Shown here one piece after another: positions 44,529 to 52,988 of a stretch of 64,000 nt of DNA. The DNA is from Paenibacillus paridis (GTDB lineage Bacteria > Bacillota > Bacilli > Paenibacillales > Paenibacillaceae), in contig NZ_VCIX01000080.1 of NCBI RefSeq assembly GCF_006345825.1, positions 107,663 through 171,662 of the forward strand, written 5' to 3'. The number at the start of each line of letters is the position of its first letter. The stretch's first letter is position 1. The translations under genes were made by a program, and so were the position numbers. Under the pieces are notes generated by a model, which saw nothing but the letters and a program-made list of their open reading frames with translations, did no database searches and was not told the DNA's origin.

Positions 44529-46400
44529 TTATAACGGCACGTCGCTATTCTTATTGTTTTTGTTCTTTCTTGCTGCTTTTTTATTTTTAGCCTCGATATC
44601 CTGCGGCGTTTCTCTCGTTCCCCATGTTGATTTCCAGAAAGTAACCCATGCCACGGGCATCTGCCACAACAGGACCAGCTCATAAAACACACAAAAGACG
44701 AGACCGAATACCCATAGCTTGCTCTTGCGGAAGATCAGATGGGCAAAGCTCATAAGCAGCGCCATTAGAAGCAGTCCCATCAAGAACGTGCTCGGAAATA
44801 CTTGGTGTACGATCGGCACATATAACAGGTTGTACAGCACGATGACGGGAGCGGCAATCGGCACGACAAGGCCGATATAAAAGAACAAAGCCATAAACGG
44901 CTCTTTCCGCCAAATGAAACCGCCAGCGCGCAGCGACTCCCGCAGCCAGGAGCGCTTCCAGCGCATTTGCTGCTTAAGGAATACATTCATTTCAGAGGGG
45001 ACGATTGTCGAGCAAATGGCCGTATCCTGATAGCCTGTACGATGCGTTCTCAGTATAAAATTAGTCATACTTCGGTCATCGCCAAACGTCGCTGGCTGCC
45101 CAAGAAATTTTTGGTTCAGCCAAGCGTCCTTATGCTTGAGGATCAAGGATTTCCGGTAACAGGACAATGGCCCCGACAAGCAAGTCACGCTGTCAAAATA
45201 AGATTCCGCCGCCTTCATAATCCGGAAGGCAATGTAGTAGCGAACGGTTTGCAGCTTCGTAATCGAGTTCGTATATTTGTTCTCCACATCCGTCCGTCCG
45301 GCTACGCCACCCATCCGCGGATCTTGGAAAGGCTGCACCAAATGCCGGATCGCGGTCGGCTCCAGAAAGCTGTCCGAATCGACAAAGACAACCAAATTAT
45401 GCTTTGCCATCTCCACGCCTTTAACGAGCGCAACGCGCTTGCCTCCATTTTCAGCTAGAACGTGAAGCTTCAGGCGGTCCTGCGTGGCGTAACGCTCGGA
45501 CTCTTTATTAATGAGCGCCATCACCTTCTCGATTTGTTCCACCGACCGATCCTTGGAGCGGTCGTCAACCACAATGACCTCAAGCTTATCAATCGGATAG
45601 TCCTGGTTAATACAGCTCAAGATCGTCCGATGAATCCATTCCTCTTCATTAAAGCAAGGGATGATAATCGATACGCCCGGGGTGTAGTGTCGGGTAATCG
45701 GAACATCCCGGTGCAGCGCTCCAAAAAAATAACGAGTCAATAGAAATGCCGCAGCTGTAATACTGTATAAATAAAGCAGAAAATTATATTTAAAATAAAT
45801 AATGCTCTCTACACGCATGAGCATAATAATGCCCACGGCTACAAATAGCAGGCTGCTGGCCATGTAGACGGAATAACCCCATCTTTTCCGCTGCAAATAT
45901 TCGGACAACGGTTTTTCGAATTGAAAAGCAATCATTTGCTTCGGGCCGTCTTCGCCTTCCCGCATAAAGGTTCTGACGCTGACTGCTTTTATTTTCACCG
46001 CTGATTCATAACCCTCCGGCATCGTGCCGGCAGGAATATCGAAGGTTAGCTGATATTTGCCGCCTTCTCTAACCGTATCGCGAATAGCAGCAGGATCCAG
46101 CTCAACCAGCATGCCCGTTGCCGAAATATCCGACGCTTTGCCGGTCACCTGCTTTTCCTTGCTTCTTCCGCTACGCAGCACCTTTACGTCAAAGCTTGCT
46201 TCGAACCTTAGGGACAGCTCCCGCAGCTTCTTCATATACTGGGTGTCTTCCTTGCGGCTGTCGTCTTTCTGACTGGCAACAGCCCTTCGGTCTGCGTTGA
46301 GCCGGATTTTCTCCGGGTCAGGCACATTGGATAACGTGCGCCTGTCCGACTTCGGAACAGACAGCACCTCTACCGTTTTTTTCTTTTCTTTCTTAAACAT
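44529..46400 (-). CDS. PilZ-linked family 2 glycosyltransferase (processive)
   Basis: 623 aa. N-terminal PilZ-like c-di-GMP-binding domain (about 60-165: RSGR, then DISATGM, the DxSxxG motif), two membrane segments (about 180-235), GT2 catalytic domain with VVDDRSKDRS, VDSDSF and QMRWKRSW (QxxRW), then four C-terminal membrane segments. The layout matches cellulose/hyaluronan/PNAG-type synthases, which polymerise and export a sugar chain in response to c-di-GMP. Neighbouring UDP-sugar dehydrogenase suggests a uronic acid in the polymer. Confidence 0.9.
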   Translation of the reverse strand: MFKKEKKKTVEVLSVPKSDRRTLSNVPDPEKIRLNADRRAVASQKDDSRKEDTQYMKKLRELSLRFEASFDVKVLRSGRSKEKQVTGKASDISATGMLVELDPAAIRDTVREGGKYQLTFDIPAGTMPEGYESAVKIKAVSVRTFMREGEDGPKQMIAFQFEKPLSEYLQRKRWGYSVYMASSLLFVAVGIIMLMRVESIIYFKYNFLLYLYSITAAAFLLTRYFFGALHRDVPITRHYTPGVSIIIPCFNEEEWIHRTILSCINQDYPIDKLEVIVVDDRSKDRSVEQIEKVMALINKESERYATQDRLKLHVLAENGGKRVALVKGVEMAKHNLVVFVDSDSFLEPTAIRHLVQPFQDPRMGGVAGRTDVENKYTNSITKLQTVRYYIAFRIMKAAESYFDSVTCLSGPLSCYRKSLILKHKDAWLNQKFLGQPATFGDDRSMTNFILRTHRTGYQDTAICSTIVPSEMNVFLKQQMRWKRSWLRESLRAGGFIWRKEPFMALFFYIGLVVPIAAPVIVLYNLLYVPIVHQVFPSTFLMGLLLMALLMSFAHLIFRKSKLWVFGLVFCVFYELVLLWQMPVAWVTFWKSTWGTRETPQDIEAKNKKAARKNKNNKNSDVPL

Positions 46401-46424
46401 TGCTGCTGCCCTCCCATCTGGCGC

Positions 46425-47738
46425 TTACAGACTCCAATAATCATAGCCGTTCCGCTCAAACTCCCGTTTATCGTACATCCCTTTAATATCGATGATCAGC
46501 TTTCTTCGGCCCGTGTCGAACAGCTTGTCAAAGTCCTTGACGTCCATCTGTGCAAACTGGCTATGGGGAACGGCAACGACGACCACATTCAACCCTTGAA
46601 GATCGTCCAGCTCCGTCAACTCAATGCCATATTCCGCATGCACCTGATGTTTATCTACATTGGGATCAGCTACCAAAGTCGTCATGCCATACTCCTCAAG
46701 CTCATGGATAATATCCGTAACCTTCGTGTTGCGGATATCCGTGCTATTCTCCTTATACGACAGGCCGAGGAACCCGATCTTAGCCGTATTGATATTTTCC
46801 TTCTGCTTCACGAGCTTCTTTATAATTTGCTGAGCCACATATTTGCCCATGCCGTCATTAATATGGCGTCCGGCCAAAATGATTTTGGAATGATAGCCGG
46901 TGTCCTCTGCTTTATAAGTAAGATAATAGGGATCTATGCCGATGCAATGGCCACCTACCAGCCCCGGGGTGAACGGAAGGAAATTCCACTTGGTGCCAGC
47001 CGCTTGCAGAACAGCCTTCGTATTAATCCCCATATTATTAAAGAGCATTGATAATTCGTTCATAAATGCAATATTGATGTCACGCTGGGCGTTCTCGATG
47101 ACCTTGGCGGCTTCAGCCACCTTGATGCTCTCCGCTCGGTATACGCCGGCTTCAATAATAAGACCGTACGTCCTTGCTACGATATCAAGCGTTTCTTCAT
47201 CCATGCCGGAAACAATCTTCGTGATGTTTTCCAAGCGATGTACCTTATCCCCCGGATTAATCCGCTCAGGCGAATAGCCGATCTTGAAGTCCACCCCGCA
47301 GGTCAGACCTGACTCCGCCTCCAAAATAGGAACGCAGATCTCTTCGGTTACGCCCGGATAAACCGTGGACTCAAATACGACAATGGAACCCTTGGCAAGG
47401 TTCCTGCCTACCGTTTGGCTCGCGCCTTGCAAATATTTCAAATCAGGAACATTGCCGCCTTGAACAGGCGTCGGCACCGCGACGATGTAGAAGGAAGCTT
47501 CGCCGAGCTTACGCTCATCCGATGTGAAGTAGGCTGTAGTCGCCTTTAGCACGTCATTGCCCACATCACCCGTGGCATCGATTCCGCTCCGGTAAGCCTC
47601 GATTTTCGATTGGCTAACGTCGAAGCCGATAACCTCTGTTTTTCTAGCAAAGGCTACCGCAATCGGCAACCCAACATATCCTAGTCCAATGACAGCTATT
47701 TTCTTCTGCCTGTTAACGATTTCCTCGTATAATGTCAT
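46425..47738 (-). CDS. Nucleotide sugar dehydrogenase (UDP-GlcNAc/GalNAc 6-dehydrogenase type)
   Basis: 437 aa. NAD-binding IAVIGLGYVGLPIAVAFA, then VAVPTPVQ, GYSPERINPGDK and the catalytic Cys in GGHCIGIDPYYLTYKA. Two-step oxidation of the sugar C6 to a uronate. The sequence lies closer to the WecC/TviB/WbpA group (N-acetylated sugars) than to UDP-glucose dehydrogenase, but the substrate is not certain. It likely supplies the neighbouring glycosyltransferase. Confidence 0.9.
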   Translation of the reverse strand: MTLYEEIVNRQKKIAVIGLGYVGLPIAVAFARKTEVIGFDVSQSKIEAYRSGIDATGDVGNDVLKATTAYFTSDERKLGEASFYIVAVPTPVQGGNVPDLKYLQGASQTVGRNLAKGSIVVFESTVYPGVTEEICVPILEAESGLTCGVDFKIGYSPERINPGDKVHRLENITKIVSGMDEETLDIVARTYGLIIEAGVYRAESIKVAEAAKVIENAQRDINIAFMNELSMLFNNMGINTKAVLQAAGTKWNFLPFTPGLVGGHCIGIDPYYLTYKAEDTGYHSKIILAGRHINDGMGKYVAQQIIKKLVKQKENINTAKIGFLGLSYKENSTDIRNTKVTDIIHELEEYGMTTLVADPNVDKHQVHAEYGIELTELDDLQGLNVVVVAVPHSQFAQMDVKDFDKLFDTGRRKLIIDIKGMYDKREFERNGYDYWSL

Positions 47739-47766
47739 ATGCCTATCCCCAGACTGTAAGAAAATG

Positions 47767-49212
47767 TTATTTAATTTTCATTTGCGACATCGGAACAAAC
47801 TTGTAACCTTTGCTTTTCAACTTCTCAATGGCAACAGGCAAAGCTTCAATCGTATGAATATCATCAAGCATGTGAAGCAAAATAACGCTGCCGTTAACCG
47901 TTTGCTCCATGATCCCGTTGACGATGTGGTCAGCATCATTCGCAGAGTTCCAGTCAAAGACCGTGACATCGTACATCGCTATCGACTTATAGCCAGTAGC
48001 CGCAACAATGCGGGCACGCTCATCGTCGATTTCGCCCGTAGGCGGTCTGAAGAGCATCACCGGTTTCTGCTGAATCGCTTCCGTAATGATCTTGTGTGCC
48101 TTCACGATCTCATCCTGCAGCTCCTCTGGCGTCACCTTCGTTATGACGGGATGGCTGTACGTATGATTGGCAATATCATGTCCCGCTTCCGCGATGGACT
48201 TCGCCAAATTCGGATTTTTCTCCACTCCGTTTGCTCGCAGGAAGAAGGTCGCTTTAACCTTTTCTTTATCCAAAATATCCAAAAGCTTCGTCACGGTATA
48301 ATCCGTTCCCCAGTCGTCAAACGTCAGCGATACGATCTTTTCGTTATTTTCCCAGTTGTATATGAGCTCATAATCTGAATCTTTATAATTCAAGTTCATT
48401 TTGGCCGCATCATAACCCGGAATTTCCTCTAATGGCTTTCGGTCGTGCCCACTGGCAACAAGCTGCTCCAGCGGTACCAGCTTATAGCCCACATCTGCCG
48501 CAGCTGCTGCGATCAAAGGAATCGATTCTAGCACATGCGCATCCAATTCCGTATCCAAGGCAATAATCCCGCCTCGGGTAACATATTTTTTCACATAATC
48601 GGCCTTTTCCTTCTCCGTTTCGCTTTGCCATTCATGCAAATTAAGGCTGTAAGTGACGACAGCCGAGAGCCCGCTATGAGCGGCCGCTAACCGAACTGTA
48701 TCATTGTAATCGCCCGATCTCGTTCTCATATACTTAGGCGTTACGCCAACCTCTTGCTTAATCACATCGTTGCTGACATGGATTTCTTTATAGACCTGCT
48801 CATAGTTTAAATTGGTCAATTCCAGCCTGTTCAGCGTGTTGTTTTCAATTTCATGCCCTCTATCCAAAATTTCCTTGGCGATATTAGGCTCCTCCGCGAC
48901 TCTCATCCCCGGCAGAAAAAACGTCGCTTTAATCCCGTATTGATCCAGCTCATCCAGCAGCTTGCCCATCAAGACCTCATCGCCCATCCCGTTAAAGGTA
49001 AGTGATAACTCTCGGCTTGTCGTGTATACAAAGGGAATCGCTTTGCTCTTCTCACCCGTGTAAGGGGTTATGGGCTCACTTGTTTCACTGCCGTTGGTCG
49101 CGCTTGGATCATTCGAATTGCCGCTGCATCCAGCAAGCATAGAAAAAGAGAGAAGAAGCAAAAGGAGCATCATGATTTTCTTTCTATTGTTTGCAAAGGC
49201 TTCGGTTGGCAT
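47767..49212 (-). CDS. Lipoprotein with two polysaccharide deacetylase domains, first degenerate
   Basis: 481 aa. Lipobox LSFSMLAGCSGNS. Domain 1 (about 60-250) reads SLTFNGMGDEV in motif 1 and HEIENNTLNRLEL in motif 2, so the Asp pair and the zinc His pair are missing. Domain 2 (about 285-475) is complete: SLTFDDWGTD, IANHTYSHP and FRPPTGEID. The second domain should remove N-acetyl groups from a polysaccharide at the cell surface; the first may bind it. It is first gene of the putative exopolysaccharide operon; AAAGGAGTACACAA precedes the ATG. Confidence 0.88.
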   Translation of the reverse strand: MPTEAFANNRKKIMMLLLLLLSFSMLAGCSGNSNDPSATNGSETSEPITPYTGEKSKAIPFVYTTSRELSLTFNGMGDEVLMGKLLDELDQYGIKATFFLPGMRVAEEPNIAKEILDRGHEIENNTLNRLELTNLNYEQVYKEIHVSNDVIKQEVGVTPKYMRTRSGDYNDTVRLAAAHSGLSAVVTYSLNLHEWQSETEKEKADYVKKYVTRGGIIALDTELDAHVLESIPLIAAAAADVGYKLVPLEQLVASGHDRKPLEEIPGYDAAKMNLNYKDSDYELIYNWENNEKIVSLTFDDWGTDYTVTKLLDILDKEKVKATFFLRANGVEKNPNLAKSIAEAGHDIANHTYSHPVITKVTPEELQDEIVKAHKIITEAIQQKPVMLFRPPTGEIDDERARIVAATGYKSIAMYDVTVFDWNSANDADHIVNGIMEQTVNGSVILLHMLDDIHTIEALPVAIEKLKSKGYKFVPMSQMKIK

Positions 49213-49517
49213 TTGTGTACTCCTTTATACTCGCATTCCTTCCTACAAAAGAACCGGCTTGTCCATCCGCTGCAAGAAGATGATATCCGTTTCTAGTAGA
49301 AATATAAGGCTGCTTTTTCTTGTGAATGACGTCTATCTATTTATATACCCTCAAAATTACATCATACTACAATATTCTATACAATCTCTGAACATTCGAC
49401 ATAAAAATGTAAAAAAAAAGACTCTACTCCTTAAAAAGGAGTAGAGTCTTTTTAATAGCATTATTTTATCACAAGGCTGCTAAAACTCCCTTATGAAATT
49501 GGTACCAAATTTGTATG
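49213..49517. other. Gene-free stretch upstream of the exopolysaccharide operon
   Basis: About 200 bp at 49213-49410 should hold the promoter and leader of the operon starting at 49212; it is AT-rich with several TATA-like blocks, and I cannot choose a promoter or see a riboswitch. The rest is the terminator at 49411-49454 and a short spacer. Confidence 0.6.
49411..49454. terminator. Strong terminator
   Basis: AAAGACTCTACTCCTT and AAGGAGTAGAGTCTTT form a 16-bp perfect stem with A-tract before and T-tract after. On the minus strand it ends the oxidoreductase transcript from 49518-50615 before the exopolysaccharide operon begins. Confidence 0.92.
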
Positions 49518-50615
49518 CTAATTGAACCTTTCCTTGTCTTCGCTCCAAGCTTGTTTTTCCGTATGCACCGTTTGTCCTGTTTCAACCGCCGTCCCCATTA
49601 ACAACGCCAAATAATGATCCTGCGAAGCATCAGCCAAACTGTAGAATGATGAGCCGCTGCCGGATGCGTAATCTCCCATTTTTAGCAAACAAGTGGCAAT
49701 TGCAATTTCATCATCGCTTAGCCTAGCTGGCGCTGCGGGATTTTGGTAAAGCCATTCTCCCTCTGCCATCACACCGCGATGATAGTAGCCTTCCAGATTT
49801 CCATGATGACCGGTGTCGACGCGTCGCAGCTCGGTATGAACGGGTGTCGCATAATCTTTTAAATAGCTGACCTCACAATCCACCAGCTCTCCCTTACTGC
49901 CTCTTACGAGCATTCTGCTGCGCCGAATCCATGAGAAATATTGATCGCCTGTAAAGTCATAGACAGCCAGCTTGTCCCCGAAGCGGAATGTAGCGATCCG
50001 CTGTACAGACTGAACGATTCTCTCCTCGTGGGGATCCCCTTGCCTGCTTGGCCCTTGCATAATCGTAGATTCAAACTGCTGTCCGCTAATGGCAGCAGGC
50101 TCAAAACCTACGCCTAGCAGCTGCCTGATCAGACTAATCCCATGGTAATCATGGGCAGCCGAAACCTGCGCATGCGTCACCTCGCCCAGCTTGCCGGAGC
50201 GGGCCATTTGAATCCGGGCTGCATGCATCGGTTGGAACAAATATTGCTCCGCAACCTGCACCTTTGCATCACGCGGCAGCGAAAGATACAGCTCCGTAAG
50301 TGCTGCAAGATCAGTAGCCGGAGGTGTCTCAGCAAGAACAGGGATATGCTTCTCTGCTAGTTCTCGAATCATTTGAGGGGCAACCGTGCGAGGCACGGAA
50401 ACAACGGCAAAGCTGAGGCTGGCAGCCTCTGCCGTAAATTCCTGCATGGTTCGGACCGTGCGAATGCCCCATTTTTTTTCGATCGCCTGTCCCTTGCCTT
50501 CATCACGCACCAGCATCGAGTGGATACGAAAACGTTCGGGAAGCGCCTTCGCAATTCGTATGTAAAACTCTGCCCGCCAGCCTCCGCCGACGATACCGAA
50601 GTTTATGATTGACAT
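49518..50615 (-). CDS. Gfo/Idh/MocA family oxidoreductase
   Basis: 365 aa. NAD(P)-binding FGIVGGGWRAEFYIRIAKAL, VVSVPRTVAPQMI, and a C-terminal domain of the GFO/IDH type. The usual EKP after the Rossmann fold reads AETPPATD, so the conserved Lys of the active site is replaced. AGGAGGCGAAACTTAA precedes the ATG. Substrate unknown. Monocistronic, with its own terminator. Confidence 0.85.
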   Translation of the reverse strand: MSIINFGIVGGGWRAEFYIRIAKALPERFRIHSMLVRDEGKGQAIEKKWGIRTVRTMQEFTAEAASLSFAVVSVPRTVAPQMIRELAEKHIPVLAETPPATDLAALTELYLSLPRDAKVQVAEQYLFQPMHAARIQMARSGKLGEVTHAQVSAAHDYHGISLIRQLLGVGFEPAAISGQQFESTIMQGPSRQGDPHEERIVQSVQRIATFRFGDKLAVYDFTGDQYFSWIRRSRMLVRGSKGELVDCEVSYLKDYATPVHTELRRVDTGHHGNLEGYYHRGVMAEGEWLYQNPAAPARLSDDEIAIATCLLKMGDYASGSGSSFYSLADASQDHYLALLMGTAVETGQTVHTEKQAWSEDKERFN

Positions 50616-50694
50616 TTAAGTTTCGCCTCCTGTTATTTAGGGTATATAGTACCAAACAAAAAAAGAAAAAGATCCCCCTCAACAGAGATCTTCT

Positions 50695-51264
50695 TTATGC
50701 TGTCCGGAAAGTACCGGTCGCTTTAATTTCCTCTTGGACGCCTGTATAGGCATGAAGCTTGCCGTGGTATACTAACTCAAGCAAAGTGGTATTCTCTAAA
50801 TCAGCCGGGGTAACAAAGAGCGATGGCTTGTTGACTAAGCTCACGCCGCTTTCCTCGAAGACCGATGCCACAAATTGCGAGCAGAAGTATGCGTATTCCC
50901 GCTTCATCTCGATATTTAGCATAATGCCGAGCATGCCCAGCAAATTGTATTTATATTGATCCCTGTTCTTTTCCATGTAATGAATTTGATTTCTAATGTT
51001 AATATAAGCGCAGTGGCTGATTGTGCAGCGGTATAAGGCACACGTGGAATGCTCGAAAAACTCGCCGCGCACATCCTCTTTCACAAAACCCGCAAAAAAA
51101 GGATTGCTAGGATTTTTCCTGCCAAAGCTATAAACCTCATTCAGATCGCTGTCAAATGCTATAGAAGCATGGTTTAGCATATTCTTCGTATACCATCTGA
51201 TCGTCTTTGAAAATAATGTCCCCGTATTCGTCAGGAGCACATAAATTTCCATGTCTCTATTCAT
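50695..51264 (-). CDS. Permuted papain-like cysteine hydrolase (YiiX/C92-like)
   Basis: 189 aa. The His in LNHASIAF (near residue 32) comes before the Cys in YAYFCSQFVASVFEESG (near residue 129), the order of circularly permuted NlpC/P60 or YiiX-type hydrolases. No signal peptide. Such enzymes cleave amide bonds in peptides, peptidoglycan or lipoproteins. It is transcribed divergently from the isoprenoid enzyme gene with 374 bp between. A role in maturing the neighbouring peptides is conceivable but there is no direct support. Confidence 0.75.
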   Translation of the reverse strand: MNRDMEIYVLLTNTGTLFSKTIRWYTKNMLNHASIAFDSDLNEVYSFGRKNPSNPFFAGFVKEDVRGEFFEHSTCALYRCTISHCAYINIRNQIHYMEKNRDQYKYNLLGMLGIMLNIEMKREYAYFCSQFVASVFEESGVSLVNKPSLFVTPADLENTTLLELVYHGKLHAYTGVQEEIKATGTFRTA

Positions 51265-51638
51265 GCCTTACTACCTCCACATTAAAGAACTTTCATCTAG
51301 GTATTAACTTTAATGCAGGAGAACTAAATTCTAAACCTGCTCAGGTAATAGGCTGATCCCCGACCTTAGTCCAGTTTTGCAAGCATAGTCTGACAGAGGA
51401 CTGTCTATGAAACTTTCCTATTTTCATAACCTGTCTCCATTTTACTGGATTTTCTTATTTTACTCAATAAGTAGTTAGCCCTTTTCTCCCTCATGCTTAA
51501 AAAAATGTTAACATTTTCTTGTTTCTATAATGATATAGTAGGGAAAGATGGACACCTTTCCTAACCTATTTATATGCATGGAATCGCATTTTAGTATTGG
51601 TAAAGCCATCATTTCTAACGGCAGCGGAGGGAAAGACA
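51265..51638. other. Gene-free 374-bp divergent promoter region
   Basis: Separates the cysteine hydrolase from the isoprenoid enzyme. Near 51526-51539 overlapping TATAAT and TATAGT elements precede the isoprenoid gene, with TTAACA at 51508 at non-ideal spacing. No TGTCGAA (Spo0A-like) box was seen here, unlike at the peptide and kinase genes that follow. Confidence 0.55.
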
Positions 51639-52571
51639 ATGGAATGGTATACCCGTTATACAGAAGCGCTGGAGCAAGTATACAGGCAGGCAGAGGCCCG
51701 CATCACCTTATTTCCGGAACCGCTCAACCGTATCGGCCTAGCTTTTGCAGACAAATTCAATCCGGTCAAGCATGAAAGCGGCAAAGATTATATTTGCAGC
51801 CTGCTCCCCTTCTGGGTGAAGGAGCCAAGCGGAATTAGCGAATCTGAGTGCGAGCAGCTTACACTCGCTAATGTATATGGAATGCTATATTTTTTTATTC
51901 AGGATGACCTGATGGATCATGCTCCTGCTTCCCATTGGAAAGAGCAGCTCGCGCTTGGCAATCTGCTTATGCTTGAGATGTTTCGCGTATTTCGCGGACT
52001 GTTTCCCTCGGATTCGCCTTTTTGGACCTATTACCATCAGTATGTCACGACATGGTCCGACAGCGTAACTAACGAGGATCGCCAGGATTACTTCATAAAC
52101 TCACCAATTCGTACAGCCGGCAAAGCCGGCCCTGTTAAAATCGCCAGCACAGGCGCTCTCCTACTGACGGGACGCGTGGATCTGATTGAAAAGCTGGAGA
52201 ATGCCATCGACATTGTCTTAATGACGCTTCAGATGTCCGACGACTACGCAGACTGGAAAGAAGATTTGGCGGAGGGCAGCTATAACGGCTTACTGGCTAT
52301 GATTGCGGCTGAACGGCCTGCAGGCACAGCGTTGACCGAAAAAGATGCGGAAAACGCCATTTTCATTCGAGGCTGCATGAACGGCTATGTCCAGCTCGCC
52401 ATCGATAATCATAAGAAACTGATCGCTCTGGAAGCTGGGGCTAGTGAATTAATAGACTTTCATGGTTATATATTGAATCATTTGAACCATGTGAGTGAGA
52501 CGATAGATACAAATAAACAATTGCTTTTAAAAGGAGGATTTAACTACTTTTTATCTAAACAGTCTATTTAA
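51639..52571 (+). CDS. Class I isoprenoid enzyme, ComQ-like candidate peptide prenyltransferase
   Basis: 310 aa, almost ComQ length. All-helical class I terpenoid fold with DDLMD at 89-93 (FFIQDDLMDHAP) and a second Asp-rich motif, DDYADWKED, at 201-209 (LQMSDDYADWKEDL). In the comQ gene of this window the two motifs sit at 79-83 and 202-206. Overall similarity to ComQ is low by eye. Cytoplasmic, Mg-dependent, prenyl-diphosphate-binding by family. The start at 51639 is chosen for GGAGGGAAAGAC; the frame extends further upstream. Directly followed by two Trp-ending peptide genes, it may prenylate them; a small-molecule terpene synthase is the alternative. Confidence 0.82.
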   Translation: MEWYTRYTEALEQVYRQAEARITLFPEPLNRIGLAFADKFNPVKHESGKDYICSLLPFWVKEPSGISESECEQLTLANVYGMLYFFIQDDLMDHAPASHWKEQLALGNLLMLEMFRVFRGLFPSDSPFWTYYHQYVTTWSDSVTNEDRQDYFINSPIRTAGKAGPVKIASTGALLLTGRVDLIEKLENAIDIVLMTLQMSDDYADWKEDLAEGSYNGLLAMIAAERPAGTALTEKDAENAIFIRGCMNGYVQLAIDNHKKLIALEAGASELIDFHGYILNHLNHVSETIDTNKQLLLKGGFNYFLSKQSI

Positions 52572-52590
52572 AAGGGACATAAGAATCTAT

Positions 52591-52646
52591 TTTTTGTCGA
52601 AATATAGAAAATCGATATAGAAATTGTCGATCGGACATGCTACACT
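52591..52646 (+). promoter_or_regulatory. Promoter of peptide gene 1 with two Spo0A-like boxes
   Basis: Extended -10 TGCTACACT (TACACT at 52641-52646) with no recognisable -35. TGTCGAA (52595-52601) and TGTCGAT (52625-52631) lie 30 bp apart, three helical turns, in the same orientation; the second begins 16 bp before the -10. Spo0A boxes are TTTGTCRAA-like in Bacillus. A poor -35 with boxes in that position fits an activator-dependent promoter. Confidence 0.75.
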
Positions 52647-52687
52647 GGGTATGGTAAACATATACATATTCGGAAGGAATGATCACT

Positions 52688-52927
52688 GTGTCCGCAGCTC
52701 AAACATTAAAGGATCAAATTATTCAAAAAGCCTGGGAAGATGCAGAATTCAAAAAGCAGCTTCTAGCTAATCCGAAAGCAGCCGTTAAAGAGGCTTTTGG
52801 CGTTGACGTACCTGACAACATCGAAGTAGAAGTGGTAGAAGAGTCTGCTAATAAATTTTATTTGGTACTTCCGCAAAATCCGGCTGAAGTTAAAGACGGA
52901 GACGGCGTAGAAGTTCCAATGTGGTAA
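52688..52927 (+). CDS. NHLP-type peptide precursor 1, C-terminal Trp
   Basis: 79 aa from GTG at 52688, chosen because GGAAGGA lies 9 bases upstream; the earlier ATG at 52679 abuts it. Residues 1-65 match the nitrile-hydratase-alpha-like leader family (NHLP): QIIQKAWEDAEFKKQLL, NPKAAVKEAFG, VPDNIEVEVVEE, YLVLPQNP. The tail (residues 66-79) is acidic and ends VEVPMW, Trp79 last. NHLP leaders guide modification of a C-terminal core peptide in RiPP pathways. No modifying enzyme of known NHLP type or peptidase-exporter is near; only the isoprenoid enzyme precedes it. Confidence 0.88.
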   Translation: MSAAQTLKDQIIQKAWEDAEFKKQLLANPKAAVKEAFGVDVPDNIEVEVVEESANKFYLVLPQNPAEVKDGDGVEVPMW

Positions 52928-52946
52928 TCAAATTAAAATCATTCAC

Positions 52947-52988
52947 AGCGTTTATGCCTTTGTAATATGAGACATAAACGCTATTTTT
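52947..52988. terminator. Bidirectional terminator shared by peptide 1 and kinase 1
   Basis: AGCGTTTATG and CATAAACGCT, followed by ATTTTTG on the plus strand; the stem reaches into the kinase stop codon. It serves the two convergent genes. Confidence 0.85.
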
